Source: Clostridia bacterium (GTDB taxonomy: Bacteria; Bacillota_A; Clostridia; Christensenellales; CAG-138). Taken from it: a DNA stretch of 14,268 nt. Made by a program: the position numbers and the translations under genes. Shown one piece after another: positions 1 to 7,638 of this stretch (within the stretch, counting starts at the first letter, position 1; every line of letters begins with the position of its first letter). The notes beneath the pieces were generated by a model that saw only the letters and a program-made list of their open reading frames with translations, did no database searches and was not told the DNA's origin. The stretch covers positions 1 through 14,268 of the forward strand of contig JAFUDD010000003.1 in NCBI GenBank assembly GCA_017459315.1, written 5' to 3'.

Positions 1-747
1 CCGCATTTGGGCAGCATCCTCCGCACGCACCTCGACGCGCTTGCGATCGACGTAGACCTTGCGCCGCTGTGCGCGGGCGTCGCGCCCGCCGAGCTGCCCG
101 AAAAGAAGCCGCTTTTATACCCGGTGACGTTGGAAAACGAGGACATCGACCGCATGGTGGCCGAAGGGTTCTATGACAAGGACGGGGAGTTTCCGTGGTA
201 CGGTACGAGGCGAAATGAAGTGCTGGATGTTTCCGACCTGACGTTCACGCTCGAAACGTTCGAGGTCGGGGACGCGTGGATCTGGGCGCTGCTGCACCTG
301 CATTTTCCGGATTCGTGGACAGCGGAGCAGAAATACCGTCTGCATTATGTGACGGAGCTTTTGATCGACGGCAAGCCTGCCATGCACACGCTCGGCGCGC
401 CGCGCAATCTCTATCCGCGCGGGGGCGCATACCCCAAGGGCTTCGGGCTCGCCTATTCCAACGCGGAGGTGGAACGCTATGAAAAGACAGACGTATACTA
501 TGAGATTTTCGCCAGCCGCGAATTTCTGCCGGTGCTGCAGCGGCACGACGAATTGAAAATCATCCTGTTTGTTCCACACATCAAGACGCTCCGCATCGAG
601 GGACGGCTGTGGAATCTCGACGAGGGCGAAACGCCCTACGGCGATATCTTCAAAATGGATATTCTCGACCGGGAAACCTTAACCATCGAGGAAAAGTCCG
701 TCACCATCCGCTTACGGGACGTACTGCCGAAGGAGGGAGAAGCATGA
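1..747 (+). CDS. C-terminal part of an unrecognised protein (5' end outside the window)
   Basis: The reading frame is open from the first base, so this is the last 248 residues of a longer protein; a TTG at position 7 is the first possible start inside the window, but nothing like a ribosome binding site can be seen before it. I do not recognise the family. The visible part has no membrane helix or signal peptide. It alternates short beta-type stretches with acidic and aromatic residues, ending in a segment rich in Ile/Val/Leu strands (about residues 190-240), which looks like a beta-sandwich domain. Its stop codon overlaps the start of the lipoprotein gene downstream (ATGA at 744-747), so the two are translationally coupled and probably work together. 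One possibility, from context only, is the extracytoplasmic half of an anti-sigma-factor-like membrane protein whose helix lies upstream of the window. Confidence 0.75.
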   Translation, partial: PHLGSILRTHLDALAIDVDLAPLCAGVAPAELPEKKPLLYPVTLENEDIDRMVAEGFYDKDGEFPWYGTRRNEVLDVSDLTFTLETFEVGDAWIWALLHLHFPDSWTAEQKYRLHYVTELLIDGKPAMHTLGAPRNLYPRGGAYPKGFGLAYSNAEVERYEKTDVYYEIFASREFLPVLQRHDELKIILFVPHIKTLRIEGRLWNLDEGETPYGDIFKMDILDRETLTIEEKSVTIRLRDVLPKEGEA

Positions 748-2093
748 AGCGTATGCAGAGGATCCTTATTTTGCTGCTGACGGCGCTGCTGTGTGCTTGC
801 GTGCCGACGCCGGATACCGAATATATCGTGAACAAAACGGACGGCATACTGGAAAGCCGCATCCGGGAAACCGCCGTGCCGGAGGGCGACGCCGTGCCGA
901 CAGGCGGGCAGCCGTTTCCCGATCGATGGGAAACGACGTTCGACACAAGCGGCGGCGGAATCGTAACCGTGAACGCCACGATCATGCAGAAAGCGGACGG
1001 CGTATACCCGGTGATCCGCACGAAAAAGGGAGAGATCACCAAGGACGATGCGGTGCGGCTCGCGTCCGCGCTGCTGCCCGCGCCGAAGGGCGTCACGACC
1101 GACGAGCCGACCAAGGCTGTGCTTACCGAGCAGTTTAAGGCGTACCTTGCCGCGGTGGACGCGCAGCGGGCGGGGACGTGGTACGACGATACCTATTGGA
1201 CGGACGAGGAGGTGGAGGAGGCGTCGAACCGCTTTGTGACCGAGATCGCCGCCGCGCCGGATGAAACGCCGGTCACGCCCGCCAAGGACTATCGCGGCAT
1301 CGAAACGGGCGCTTCGGTCTGGCTGCTGCCGGACGGCGGGCGGGCAACCGTGACATGGAGCGCGGACAGCTTTTCCCTCACGCGCGGCGGAACGTGGGTC
1401 TATACCGAGCCGTGGCAGCAGGAGGATGCGCGATTGGGCGAGCCGCTTGCCGCCGTGTGGCAGCCGGTGACGATGGATCGAAGCGCGGCGGAGCAAACGG
1501 CCGTCGAGACGGTCGAAAGGCTCGGCTATGCGGATTTTTCCGTGGTCACGGCGTATCCCGCGAACCTTTTGCAAAGCGGCCCGGTGCAGCAATGCGCGGC
1601 GACCGGGTGGCAGTTCACGCTGATGCGCACCTTCGGCGGCTATCCCGTGACGCCGAACCTGTCCCCGTCCGCGATCTTCGACGACGGCACGGCTTACAGC
1701 GCCCGGATCGGCGCAGAGACGATAGAGCTGTTTGTCACGGAAGGCGGCGTATCGGCGTTCGGGTATTATGCCCCCAAGGTCGTTGCGGGCGTCGTGAATC
1801 CGAACGTTCCGCTGCTGCCGTTCGCGGAAATCACAAAACGCGCCGAAAACACCCTGTCCGCGGCGCTCAGCGGCGAGGGGCGGGCGCACGCGGCCTCGGC
1901 GGAGGTCTATCGCATCGCGCTGACCGTGTACACCGTCCGCGAACGCAACGGCGAGGCGTATCTCGAAATCCCGTGCTGGGCGTTCTGGCTCGACACGCGC
2001 GGCCTTTCGGACGAGTTTCGGAACTCGGTTACGATGCAGCACGACGTCCTGCTGCTCAGCGCCATCGACGGCAGCGTGATACACGGGGCGTAG
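744..2093 (+). CDS. Secreted lipoprotein of unknown function (possibly DUF6034-like)
   Basis: This 449-residue protein begins with a basic n-region, a Leu/Ile-rich core and a lipobox LCAC with the lipid-bearing Cys at residue 19, so it should be anchored to the outer face of the membrane. The rest is acidic and hydrophilic without further helices. Residues of about 270-340 and 400-445 look like repeated alpha/beta units, with short helices followed by strands. I chose the ATG at 744 because AGGAGG at 731-736 lies before it and the signal peptide starts there; an in-frame ATG at 609 would add 45 residues lying entirely inside the preceding gene. The gene overlaps the upstream one by four bases. 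The size and lipobox resemble lipoproteins filed as DUF6034, but that is from memory and uncertain. No enzymatic motif was seen. Confidence 0.85.
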   Translation: MKRMQRILILLLTALLCACVPTPDTEYIVNKTDGILESRIRETAVPEGDAVPTGGQPFPDRWETTFDTSGGGIVTVNATIMQKADGVYPVIRTKKGEITKDDAVRLASALLPAPKGVTTDEPTKAVLTEQFKAYLAAVDAQRAGTWYDDTYWTDEEVEEASNRFVTEIAAAPDETPVTPAKDYRGIETGASVWLLPDGGRATVTWSADSFSLTRGGTWVYTEPWQQEDARLGEPLAAVWQPVTMDRSAAEQTAVETVERLGYADFSVVTAYPANLLQSGPVQQCAATGWQFTLMRTFGGYPVTPNLSPSAIFDDGTAYSARIGAETIELFVTEGGVSAFGYYAPKVVAGVVNPNVPLLPFAEITKRAENTLSAALSGEGRAHAASAEVYRIALTVYTVRERNGEAYLEIPCWAFWLDTRGLSDEFRNSVTMQHDVLLLSAIDGSVIHGA

Positions 2094-2105
2094 CGGCAAG
2101 ACCGC

Positions 2106-2122
2106 ATTCGCCGCAGGCGAAT
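2106..2122. repeat. Short perfect hairpin after the lipoprotein gene
   Basis: ATTCGCC (2106-2112) and GGCGAAT (2116-2122) form a 7-bp stem with a GCA loop, 13 bases after the lipoprotein stop. The bases after it (TTCATTCC) are only weakly U-rich, so it is a poor intrinsic terminator. It may instead be a single unit of a short palindromic repeat, since a related palindrome ending in ATATTT lies at 4232-4250. Confidence 0.5.
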
Positions 2123-2140
2123 TTCATTCCCATATTGGGC

Positions 2141-2177
2141 TTGACAATGCCGCCGAAGCGTGTATAATTGTGTATAC
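2141..2177 (+). promoter_or_regulatory. Consensus promoter with overlapping operator-like inverted repeat
   Basis: TTGACA (2141-2146) and TATAAT (2163-2168), both perfect sigma-A consensus, are separated by 16 bp. An inverted repeat GTATA (2162-2166) / TATAC (2173-2177) with a 6-bp centre overlaps the -10 box and the likely transcription start. A repressor bound there would block the polymerase. The GntR/YtrA-type protein encoded at the end of the same operon is the obvious candidate; this link is inferred from position. Confidence 0.8.
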
Positions 2178-2207
2178 CAAATAAGCACAATTTAAGGAGG
2201 GCGGGAT

Positions 2208-3068
2208 ATGCTCTTAAAGGTATGCGAACTGGAAAAGCGATACGAACGGTTCACGCTCGGGCCGGTGTCGTTCACGCTCGAGCCGGGGTATATTATGGGC
2301 TTCATCGGGCGCAACGGCGCGGGCAAGACCACGACGATGAAGGCGATGCTGAACCTGATCCGGCGCGACGGCGGCAAGGTGCTGCTGGACGGCGTGGAGT
2401 TTATGGACGATGAGGCGGGCTGCAAGCGGCGCATCGGGTTTGTGAACGGCGGGTTTGAATGCTATAAAAAGTCCAAGCTGTCCGTCGTAACCGACGTGAC
2501 GCGGCGGTTCTATCCGGAATGGGACGAGGCGGCTTACCGGCGGTATCTCGACCGCTTTGCACTCGACGAAAACAAAAAGGTCGGGGAGCTTTCGGCGGGC
2601 ATGCGCGTCAAATACGCGCTCGCGCTTGCGCTGTCGCACAATGCGGAGCTGCTGATCTTAGACGAGCCGACAAGCGGGCTCGATCCCGTCTCGCGCGACG
2701 ATCTTTTGGATTTGTTCCGGGAGATCATCGAGGACGGGCAAGTGAGCATTCTGTTTTCGACGCATATCATTTCCGATCTCGAAAAGTGCGCGGACTACAT
2801 CACCTACATCCACGACGGGCAGATCCTGGCAAGCACCGACGTCGATTCGTTCCGCGCGGCGTATCGGCTTGTGTCCGGCAGCGCGGCGGACTTGGAGCGC
2901 GTAAAGCCGTACCTTGTCGGCTATAAGGCGCACGCGTTCGGGTTCACGGGGCTTGTGCGCGCGGAAAACCTTTCGCGGTGCGAAGGGCTGCAGACCGCGC
3001 CCGCGGATCTCGAATCCATTATGATCTACACGGAACAGGAGGGTCGCCATGAAGAATCTGCTGTATAA
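2208..3068 (+). CDS. ABC transporter ATP-binding protein (YtrB/BcrA-like)
   Basis: This 286-residue nucleotide-binding subunit hydrolyses ATP to drive an ABC-2 type membrane partner. Visible motifs are Walker A GRNGAGKTT (34-42), a signature LSAGM (128-132) in place of LSGGQ, Walker B LLILDEP (148-154), D-loop SGLD (156-159) and the switch His at 186. The LS(x)GM signature and the IGFV-N stretch instead of a Q-loop glutamine (77-80) are features of the subfamily that pairs with YtrA-type GntR repressors in Bacillota. The C-terminal 70 residues are a family-specific tail. AAGGAGG at 2194-2200 sits 7 bases before the ATG. The last 20 bases overlap the permease gene, so the two are co-translated. 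Such systems in relatives answer to cell-wall antibiotics or export peptides; the substrate here cannot be read from the sequence. Confidence 0.93.
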   Translation: MLLKVCELEKRYERFTLGPVSFTLEPGYIMGFIGRNGAGKTTTMKAMLNLIRRDGGKVLLDGVEFMDDEAGCKRRIGFVNGGFECYKKSKLSVVTDVTRRFYPEWDEAAYRRYLDRFALDENKKVGELSAGMRVKYALALALSHNAELLILDEPTSGLDPVSRDDLLDLFREIIEDGQVSILFSTHIISDLEKCADYITYIHDGQILASTDVDSFRAAYRLVSGSAADLERVKPYLVGYKAHAFGFTGLVRAENLSRCEGLQTAPADLESIMIYTEQEGRHEESAV

Positions 3069-3741
3069 GGAGCTGCGGCTGTGCGTGCCGCCGTTCGTGT
3101 TCGTCTACCTCGGGTTTGCGTTTATGGTGCTGATCCCGAGCTATCCGTACCTTGTCGCGTTCTTCTTCATCTGCAACGCAACGATGTACATCTTCACGCA
3201 GGGACAGGCGAACGGGGACTTTGAGTTCTCGGCGCTGCTGCCGATCTCCAAAAGGGACATCGTGCACGCCAGGTATTTGGCGGTCGCGCTGCTGCAGATG
3301 CTGTTTTTGGTGCTCTGCACCGGGCTGATCTTCGTACACGCCTATCTGCCGCCCGCGGGCCTTGCGGGGAACCCGGCGGGCTTGGACGCAAGCCTGACGC
3401 TGCTCGGCGCGGGGCTGATTCTGATGGGACTGTATAACGCGACGACGGTTCCGGCGTTTTTCAAGAACGAACCGAAATACAGCCGGGTTATCCTAACGAG
3501 CCTCATTATCAAGTTCGGCTATATCATTGCAGTCGAAGCGACGGCGGTTGTGTCGGCTTCTTTTTGCGAGACGGTTCCGCTGTTCGACTGGATCGAAACG
3601 AACCTCGACTGCTTCCCGTCCACGCCCGGCGCATGGACGGCGCAGCTTGCTGTGCTGCTGCTCGGTGCGGCCGGATACCTTGCGCTGACGCTGTTCGGCT
3701 ATCGCCGCGCGGCAAAGATTTTTGACCGGGTGAACCTCTGA
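3049..3741 (+). CDS. ABC-2 type transporter permease
   Basis: This 230-residue membrane protein has about six hydrophobic segments (roughly residues 13-31, 32-50, 78-98, 113-130, 147-170 and 194-216), as expected for a one-domain ABC-2 permease that pairs as a homodimer with the ATPase encoded just before it. The cytoplasmic stretch ending in LLPISKRDIVHARY (about 63-76) is typical of this permease group, where it sits after the second helix and probably contacts the ATPase. A GGAGGG sequence inside the end of the ATPase gene lies shortly before the ATG at 3049. The stop overlaps the next start by one base (TGATG at 3739-3743), so all three genes are translationally coupled. No second permease gene is present. 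The direction of transport is not shown by the sequence; export is likelier given the absence of a binding protein. Confidence 0.9.
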   Translation: MKNLLYKELRLCVPPFVFVYLGFAFMVLIPSYPYLVAFFFICNATMYIFTQGQANGDFEFSALLPISKRDIVHARYLAVALLQMLFLVLCTGLIFVHAYLPPAGLAGNPAGLDASLTLLGAGLILMGLYNATTVPAFFKNEPKYSRVILTSLIIKFGYIIAVEATAVVSASFCETVPLFDWIETNLDCFPSTPGAWTAQLAVLLLGAAGYLALTLFGYRRAAKIFDRVNL

Positions 3742-4109
3742 TGCGGCTCTCGGTACTGCCGACGCTCGAAACGCCCGCATATAAGCAGATCGCGGGGCAG
3801 ATCACGGCGCAGATCCTTTCGGGCGAGCTGCCCGCGGGCTTTGCCCTGCCGCCGATCCGCACGGTCGCCAAGGAGCTCGGCGTGTCGGTCATCACCGTGC
3901 GCGGCGCGTGGGACGCGCTCGAAGCCGACGGCCTGATCGAAACCCGCGCGGGCAGCGGGTGCTATGTCGCGGCGCTGTCCGCTGCCGAGCGCAATCACCG
4001 CCGCATGGCCGCCCTTGCCGAACCTCTCGATGCCCTTGTTGCCACGGCCAAGGCAATGGGCTTTACCGCGGCAGAAACCGCGGGGATGGTGGAGGAGGAG
4101 TGGCGGTAA
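3741..4109 (+). CDS. GntR-family transcriptional repressor, YtrA subfamily
   Basis: This 122-residue protein consists of the GntR winged helix-turn-helix (about residues 10-78) followed by a short helical tail of some 40 residues. That is the YtrA layout, which lacks the large ligand-binding domain of other GntR proteins. Recognisable features are PAYKQIAGQI at the first helix, the LPPIRTVAKELGVS stretch, a recognition helix ITVRGAWDALE, and a wing ending GSGCYVA. The tail normally forms the dimer interface. The gene is the last of the operon and starts within the stop codon of the permease; a separate ribosome site is weak, so translation is probably by re-initiation. In most relatives the repressor gene comes first. 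It probably represses its own operon at the inverted repeat at 2162-2177, but the inducer is unknown. Confidence 0.9.
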   Translation: MRLSVLPTLETPAYKQIAGQITAQILSGELPAGFALPPIRTVAKELGVSVITVRGAWDALEADGLIETRAGSGCYVAALSAAERNHRRMAALAEPLDALVATAKAMGFTAAETAGMVEEEWR

Positions 4110-4133
4110 AGCCTTCGAAAACAGCATCACAAC

Positions 4134-4167
4134 AAAAGCCTCCGTCGCTGCACACGGAGGCTTTTTT
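4134..4167. terminator. Bidirectional intrinsic terminator
   Basis: GCCTCCGT (4138-4145) pairs with ACGGAGGC (4154-4161) around an 8-base loop. The stem is extended by A4 (4134-4137) and T6 (4162-4167), so it has a U-tract when read in either direction. It lies 24 bases after the GntR stop and about 100 bases after the ygeW stop on the other strand, closing both convergent operons. Confidence 0.9.
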
Positions 4168-4169
4168 CG

Positions 4170-4259
4170 ATAGGCGGTCCGCCGGGAGGAAAGGCAAAGC
4201 CTCGGCAGACCGTAGTAGGCTTCGCGGGGAGATTGCTGCGCAGTAATATTTGCGCCTAT
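4170..4259. repeat. Palindromic element of about 90 nt between convergent operons
   Basis: The ends are inverted (ATAGGCG at 4170-4176, CGCCTAT at 4253-4259). Inside, 4175-4184 pairs with 4203-4212 with one C/A mismatch (CGGTC-GCCG against CGGC-GACCG), and that arm encloses a smaller AGGC (4192-4195) / GCCT (4199-4202) stem. A second palindrome, ATTGCTGCGCAGTAAT, lies at 4232-4247. The whole could be a small non-autonomous mobile repeat or a structured 3' end of the ygeW transcript. No gene was found in it. Confidence 0.5.
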
Positions 4260-4270
4260 GGTGCAAGTGT

Positions 4271-5485
4271 TTATTCTTCCAGCCTTGCCTTGGCTTTCTT
4301 TTCGAGCGCGAGGAGCGTCTTTTGCGGATCCTTGACCTTCGCAAGGAAGATCATTGCGGCGATGATGTAGGGCTTGAAGGAGGCCTGCTTATACAGCGGG
4401 TCGCGGTAGCGGTCGAACACGGACGCGGCGACCTCGCCGGCTTCGCAGGAAACGTCGGTGATGTCGGCAGGCAGGCAATGGAGATAGAGCGCCTTGCCGT
4501 CCTTGGTGAGCTGCATCATTTCCTCGGTGCATTCCCAGTCCTTATGCTCGGCGTTCTGCGCCAACAGCCGCTTTTCGAGCGCCTTGATGCCATCGAGGTC
4601 GCCGTTGCCGTACAGCTCCGTGCGCTCTTCCATGGCCTTAAAGGGCGCCCACGATTTCGGGTAGACGATATCGGCGTCCTTGAACGCTTCTTTCATGTCG
4701 TGCGTGATCGTAAAGTGCGCGCCGGACTTTTTGCAGTTCTCCTCCGCGACCTTCACGACATCGTCCATGATCTCATAGCCTTCCGGGTAGGCGAGGGTCA
4801 CGTCCATGCCGAACCGCGTAAACAGCCCCGCGACGCCCTGCGGCACCGACAGCGGCTTGCCGTAGGACGGGCTGTATGCCCACGTCATGGCGACCTTCTT
4901 GCCCTTGAGGTTCTTGATCGCCTCGTCCAGATCGTCGCTTTCGCCGAGCGTATGGATGCAATGCAGCATGTCCGCCATGCACTGCGTCGGGTGGTCGATA
5001 TCGCACTGGAGGTTGACGAGCGTGGGCTTCTGTTCGAGCACGCCCGCCTTGTTGCCCTCGGTCACGGCGTTGACGACGTTGTGCATATACGTGTTGCCCT
5101 TGCCGATGTACATATCGTCGCGGATGCCGATGACGTCGGCCATGAAGGAGATCATGTTCGCGGTCTCGCGCACCGTTTCGCCGTGCGCGATCTGGCTCTT
5201 GCCCTCGTCGAGGTCCTGTACCTCAAGGCCGAGGAGGTTGCACGCCGATGCGAACGAGAAGCGCGTGCGGGTGGAATTATCGCGGAACAGCGAGATGCCG
5301 AGGCCGGAATCGAAGATTTTCGTGGAGATATTGTTTTCCCGCAGGTGACGCAGCGCGTCGGCCACGGTGAACACGGCGGCGATCTCATCGTCGGTCTTTT
5401 CCCACGTTAAGAAAAAGTCGCCGTTGTACATGTCCTTGAAGTTCAGCTGATCTAATTTATCGGTATACTTTTTGACGTTGCTCAT
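4271..5485 (-). CDS. ygeW: Knotted carbamoyltransferase YgeW
   Basis: This 404-residue protein is a member of the aspartate/ornithine carbamoyltransferase superfamily. It has the carbamoyl-phosphate site STRTRFS (71-77), HPTQ (165-168) and HCLP (336-339), and the long insertions and length (close to the roughly 400 residues of the E. coli protein) that mark the YgeW type. The true amino-group acceptor of YgeW is not firmly known; it is usually grouped with ygeX, ygeY, ygfK, ssnA, hyuA and xanthine dehydrogenase genes in selenium-linked and anaerobic purine/urate breakdown, where carbamoyl phosphate formation could yield ATP. It starts 9 bases after the ygeY stop, and its ribosome site (AAGGGGG) overlaps that stop, so the two are coupled. 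The region after it ends in the bidirectional terminator at 4134-4167. Confidence 0.95.
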   Translation of the reverse strand: MSNVKKYTDKLDQLNFKDMYNGDFFLTWEKTDDEIAAVFTVADALRHLRENNISTKIFDSGLGISLFRDNSTRTRFSFASACNLLGLEVQDLDEGKSQIAHGETVRETANMISFMADVIGIRDDMYIGKGNTYMHNVVNAVTEGNKAGVLEQKPTLVNLQCDIDHPTQCMADMLHCIHTLGESDDLDEAIKNLKGKKVAMTWAYSPSYGKPLSVPQGVAGLFTRFGMDVTLAYPEGYEIMDDVVKVAEENCKKSGAHFTITHDMKEAFKDADIVYPKSWAPFKAMEERTELYGNGDLDGIKALEKRLLAQNAEHKDWECTEEMMQLTKDGKALYLHCLPADITDVSCEAGEVAASVFDRYRDPLYKQASFKPYIIAAMIFLAKVKDPQKTLLALEKKAKARLEE

Positions 5486-5494
5486 GTGGCCCCC

Positions 5495-6871
5495 TTAATC
5501 GTTTGCATATTTGGTGTCGGTTTTGCCCGCGCGGAACTCGGACGCGTCGATGCTCTTGTCGGCTTCGAGATAGAAGTGCGGCGTCAGGGCATAGACGGCG
5601 GCGCAGGTGACAAGATCCTGCTTCCATGTGATCTCATTCGGCGCGTGCGCCTGCGATTCCGCGCCGGGGCCGAAGCCGACGCACGGGATCCCGTAGCGGC
5701 CCTGGATCGAAACGCCGTTGGTCGAGAACGTCCACTTGTCGATCAGCGGACGATTGCGCTTGTCCATCGCGGTCGGCGAGCCGATGCGCTCGGTGCCGAA
5801 CAGCGCCTTATGCGCCTGATACAGCGCCTGCACGTGCGCGGCGCTCTCCTTGTTGATCCATGTCGGGAAATAGCACTCGGTTTCGTACTTCAAGCCCGTC
5901 CATGCGGGGCGATCGTAGAGGTACATGGAAACCTTTACGTCGTCGGCGTACTTACGGCACGACGGGAGATTGCGGATCTCCTCAAGGCAGGAATCCCACG
6001 TTTCGCCCGCGGTCATCCGGCGGTCGAGCGAAACGGCGCAGCTGTCCGCCACGGCGCAGCGGGAGGGGGAGGTGTAGAAGATCTGCGAGCAGGTGATCGT
6101 GCCGCGGCCCAAGAAGCGCGCGTCCTCGTAATGCTCGGGATTATACTTCGGATCGAGCATCTTCACAAGGCCCTTGATCTCGTCCGCGTCGGTCGCGGTG
6201 TTTTCGTTGAGGGCGCGCACGTCGCGCAGGATGTCCGCCATCTTATAGATCGCATTGTCGCCGCGCTCCGGGGCGGAGCCGTGGCAGGATACGCCGTGCA
6301 CGTCCACGCGGATCTCCATTCTGCCGCGATGCCCGCGATAGATGCCGCCGTCGGTCGGCTCGGTCGAAACGACGAACTCCGGCGTCACGCCGTCTTCCTT
6401 ATGAATGTACTGCCAGCAGAGACCGTCGCAGTCCTCCTCCTGTACGGTGGCGGTGACGAGGATCTTATAGTCCTCCGGGATCAGGCCGAGGTCCTTCATG
6501 ATCCTGGCGCCGTAGACCGCGCTGACCACGCCGCCCTCCTGATCGGAGCCGCCGCGGCCGTAGATGATGTCGTCGGTCTCAAAGCCCTTGTAGGGGTCGT
6601 GCGTCCAGTTTTGCAGATTGCCGATGCCGACGGTGTCGATATGGCCGTCGAAGGCAATGATCTTGTCGCCCGTGCCCATCCAGCCGAGCGCGTTGCCCTC
6701 CGGGTCGATCTCGGCCTTGTCAAAGCCCAGCTTTTCCATCTCCGCAATCGTGCGCTTGATCACGCCCTCCTCCTCACAGCTCTCGCTCGGAATCGCAATG
6801 AGGTCGCGGAGGAATTTCGTCATGGCCGGCAGATAGCCCTGCGCCGCCTGTTTGACTGCATTGACATCCAT
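5495..6871 (-). CDS. ygeY: YgeY-family metallohydrolase (M20 peptidase family)
   Basis: This 458-residue cytoplasmic protein is of the M20 deacylase/peptidase family, YgeY type. Expected dinuclear-metal ligands are visible: HID (His77, Asp79), Asp110 in [10 protein letters not shown], the EE pair at 145-146, Glu171 in STEPT and His409 in ESQAHAPNE. The region between about 180 and 300 is the usual lid/dimerisation domain (starting [14 protein letters not shown]). It is somewhat longer than the roughly 400 residues of the E. coli protein, mostly at the C terminus. M20 enzymes cut an amide bond; within the ygeXYW set YgeY is thought to act on an intermediate of purine or diaminopropionate catabolism, but the substrate cannot be read here. 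A GAAAGGAAG ribosome site precedes the ATG at 6871. It sits between the regulator (40-base gap) and ygeW (9-base gap) in one minus-strand operon. Confidence 0.94.
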   Translation of the reverse strand: MDVNAVKQAAQGYLPAMTKFLRDLIAIPSESCEEEGVIKRTIAEMEKLGFDKAEIDPEGNALGWMGTGDKIIAFDGHIDTVGIGNLQNWTHDPYKGFETDDIIYGRGGSDQEGGVVSAVYGARIMKDLGLIPEDYKILVTATVQEEDCDGLCWQYIHKEDGVTPEFVVSTEPTDGGIYRGHRGRMEIRVDVHGVSCHGSAPERGDNAIYKMADILRDVRALNENTATDADEIKGLVKMLDPKYNPEHYEDARFLGRGTITCSQIFYTSPSRCAVADSCAVSLDRRMTAGETWDSCLEEIRNLPSCRKYADDVKVSMYLYDRPAWTGLKYETECYFPTWINKESAAHVQALYQAHKALFGTERIGSPTAMDKRNRPLIDKWTFSTNGVSIQGRYGIPCVGFGPGAESQAHAPNEITWKQDLVTCAAVYALTPHFYLEADKSIDASEFRAGKTDTKYAND

Positions 6872-6911
6872 TTTGCTTTGTACTTCCTTTCCCGAAATTT
6901 GAAAAACGGTG

Positions 6912-7550
6912 TTACGTCTCGTCCGACGTTTTCGCGTCGATGTAGGAATAGAGCGTGTATTTGCTGATGCCGAAGTATTTGGAAACCTTGTCGCCGCTGC
7001 GCGTGACCAGGAACGCGCCCGCGTTGTTCAAAAACCGGATCGCGCGGATCTTGTCGTCCTTCGTCATCATGGCGACCGGCTTGCCGATCTTGGCGGCCGC
7101 CTGCTCGATGAGGTCGTCCAACAGGTCGTTGACCGAGATCGGGATGCGCTCCGGCACCGTGCGATCCACTTTGTGGTTGAGGATCGAGTCGATCGCGCGC
7201 TCCGCCATTAAAAGCTCGGTAATGTCGTAGTTGATCGAAAACACGCCGTCGATGCCGCCCTGTTCGTTGCGGATGTAGACGGTCGAGCTTTTCAGGATCC
7301 TGCCGTCGTGCGTTTTCATCAGATACCCCGCGCTGTCCGAAAGCTGAGCGGGGTCGTCGGTGTGGAGCGCCTCCAGCACGATGCGGCTCGGCCCGTCCCC
7401 GACCTTGCGGTGCGTGACGTGGCCGTTTTCGATCGCGGCGATCGTGTGATCCGGGTCGTCGCCGGTCAGGTCGTGCAGGGCAATTTCACAGTTGGAGCCG
7501 AATTGCTGCGCGAGCGCGGAGGCCAGCCGCTTATAAAAATCCAAATCCAT
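6912..7550 (-). CDS. YheO-like PAS / helix-turn-helix transcriptional regulator
   Basis: This 212-residue regulator has an N-terminal YheO-type PAS-like sensor (about residues 3-115, containing [12 protein letters not shown] and ending [12 protein letters not shown]) and a C-terminal HTH_22-type DNA-binding domain (about 140-208, with [18 protein letters not shown] and [15 protein letters not shown]). The same layout is found in DauR, which controls D-amino-acid catabolism, so a small-molecule signal is likely. It is the first gene of the ygeY-ygeW operon and probably controls it and itself, perhaps through the inverted repeat in the divergent region at 7639-7677. In E. coli the corresponding cluster carries a sigma-54 type activator (ygeV) instead, so the regulator type differs. 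GGAG lies 7 bases before the ATG at 7550. Confidence 0.92.
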   Translation of the reverse strand: MDLDFYKRLASALAQQFGSNCEIALHDLTGDDPDHTIAAIENGHVTHRKVGDGPSRIVLEALHTDDPAQLSDSAGYLMKTHDGRILKSSTVYIRNEQGGIDGVFSINYDITELLMAERAIDSILNHKVDRTVPERIPISVNDLLDDLIEQAAAKIGKPVAMMTKDDKIRAIRFLNNAGAFLVTRSGDKVSKYFGISKYTLYSYIDAKTSDET

Positions 7551-7603
7551 GTGCGTTCTCCGTTCTGATTTGATGTAAAAGCCTTTCGCGTTTCTACGTT
7601 CTT

Positions 7604-7632
7604 ATTATAAAGAATAATCGTGCGGCTGACAA
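7604..7632 (-). promoter_or_regulatory. Promoter of the regulator-ygeY-ygeW operon
   Basis: On the minus strand, TTGTCA (7632-7627) and a perfect TATAAT (7609-7604) lie 17 bp apart, giving a start near 7597 and a leader of about 47 bases before the regulator ATG. An AT-rich stretch (7633-7680) just upstream could act as an UP element or an operator. Confidence 0.8.
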
Positions 7633-7638
7633 GAGGAA

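Noticed and set aside
609..743. Upstream in-frame start for the lipoprotein gene
   Set aside because: It would place 45 basic residues before a clear signal peptide and lies inside the preceding gene; the ATG at 744 has AGGAGG before it.
636..2099. 487-codon minus-strand frame opposite the lipoprotein gene
   Set aside because: The sense strand has a lipobox protein with a good start and an overlap with its neighbour; the antisense product is Arg-rich and featureless.
2250..2286. Direct repeat of 16 bases (offset 21) at the start of the ABC ATPase gene
   Set aside because: It encodes the similar peptides FTLGPVS and FTLEPGY, a normal strand pattern before Walker A; the repeat reflects shared codons rather than an element.
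4250..6967. Long open frames on the plus strand opposite ygeW and ygeY (386 and 493 codons)
   Set aside because: They mirror the codon structure of recognised genes, lack ribosome sites, and their products are Arg/Val/Ala-rich without any family features. GC-rich genes readily leave such open shadow frames.
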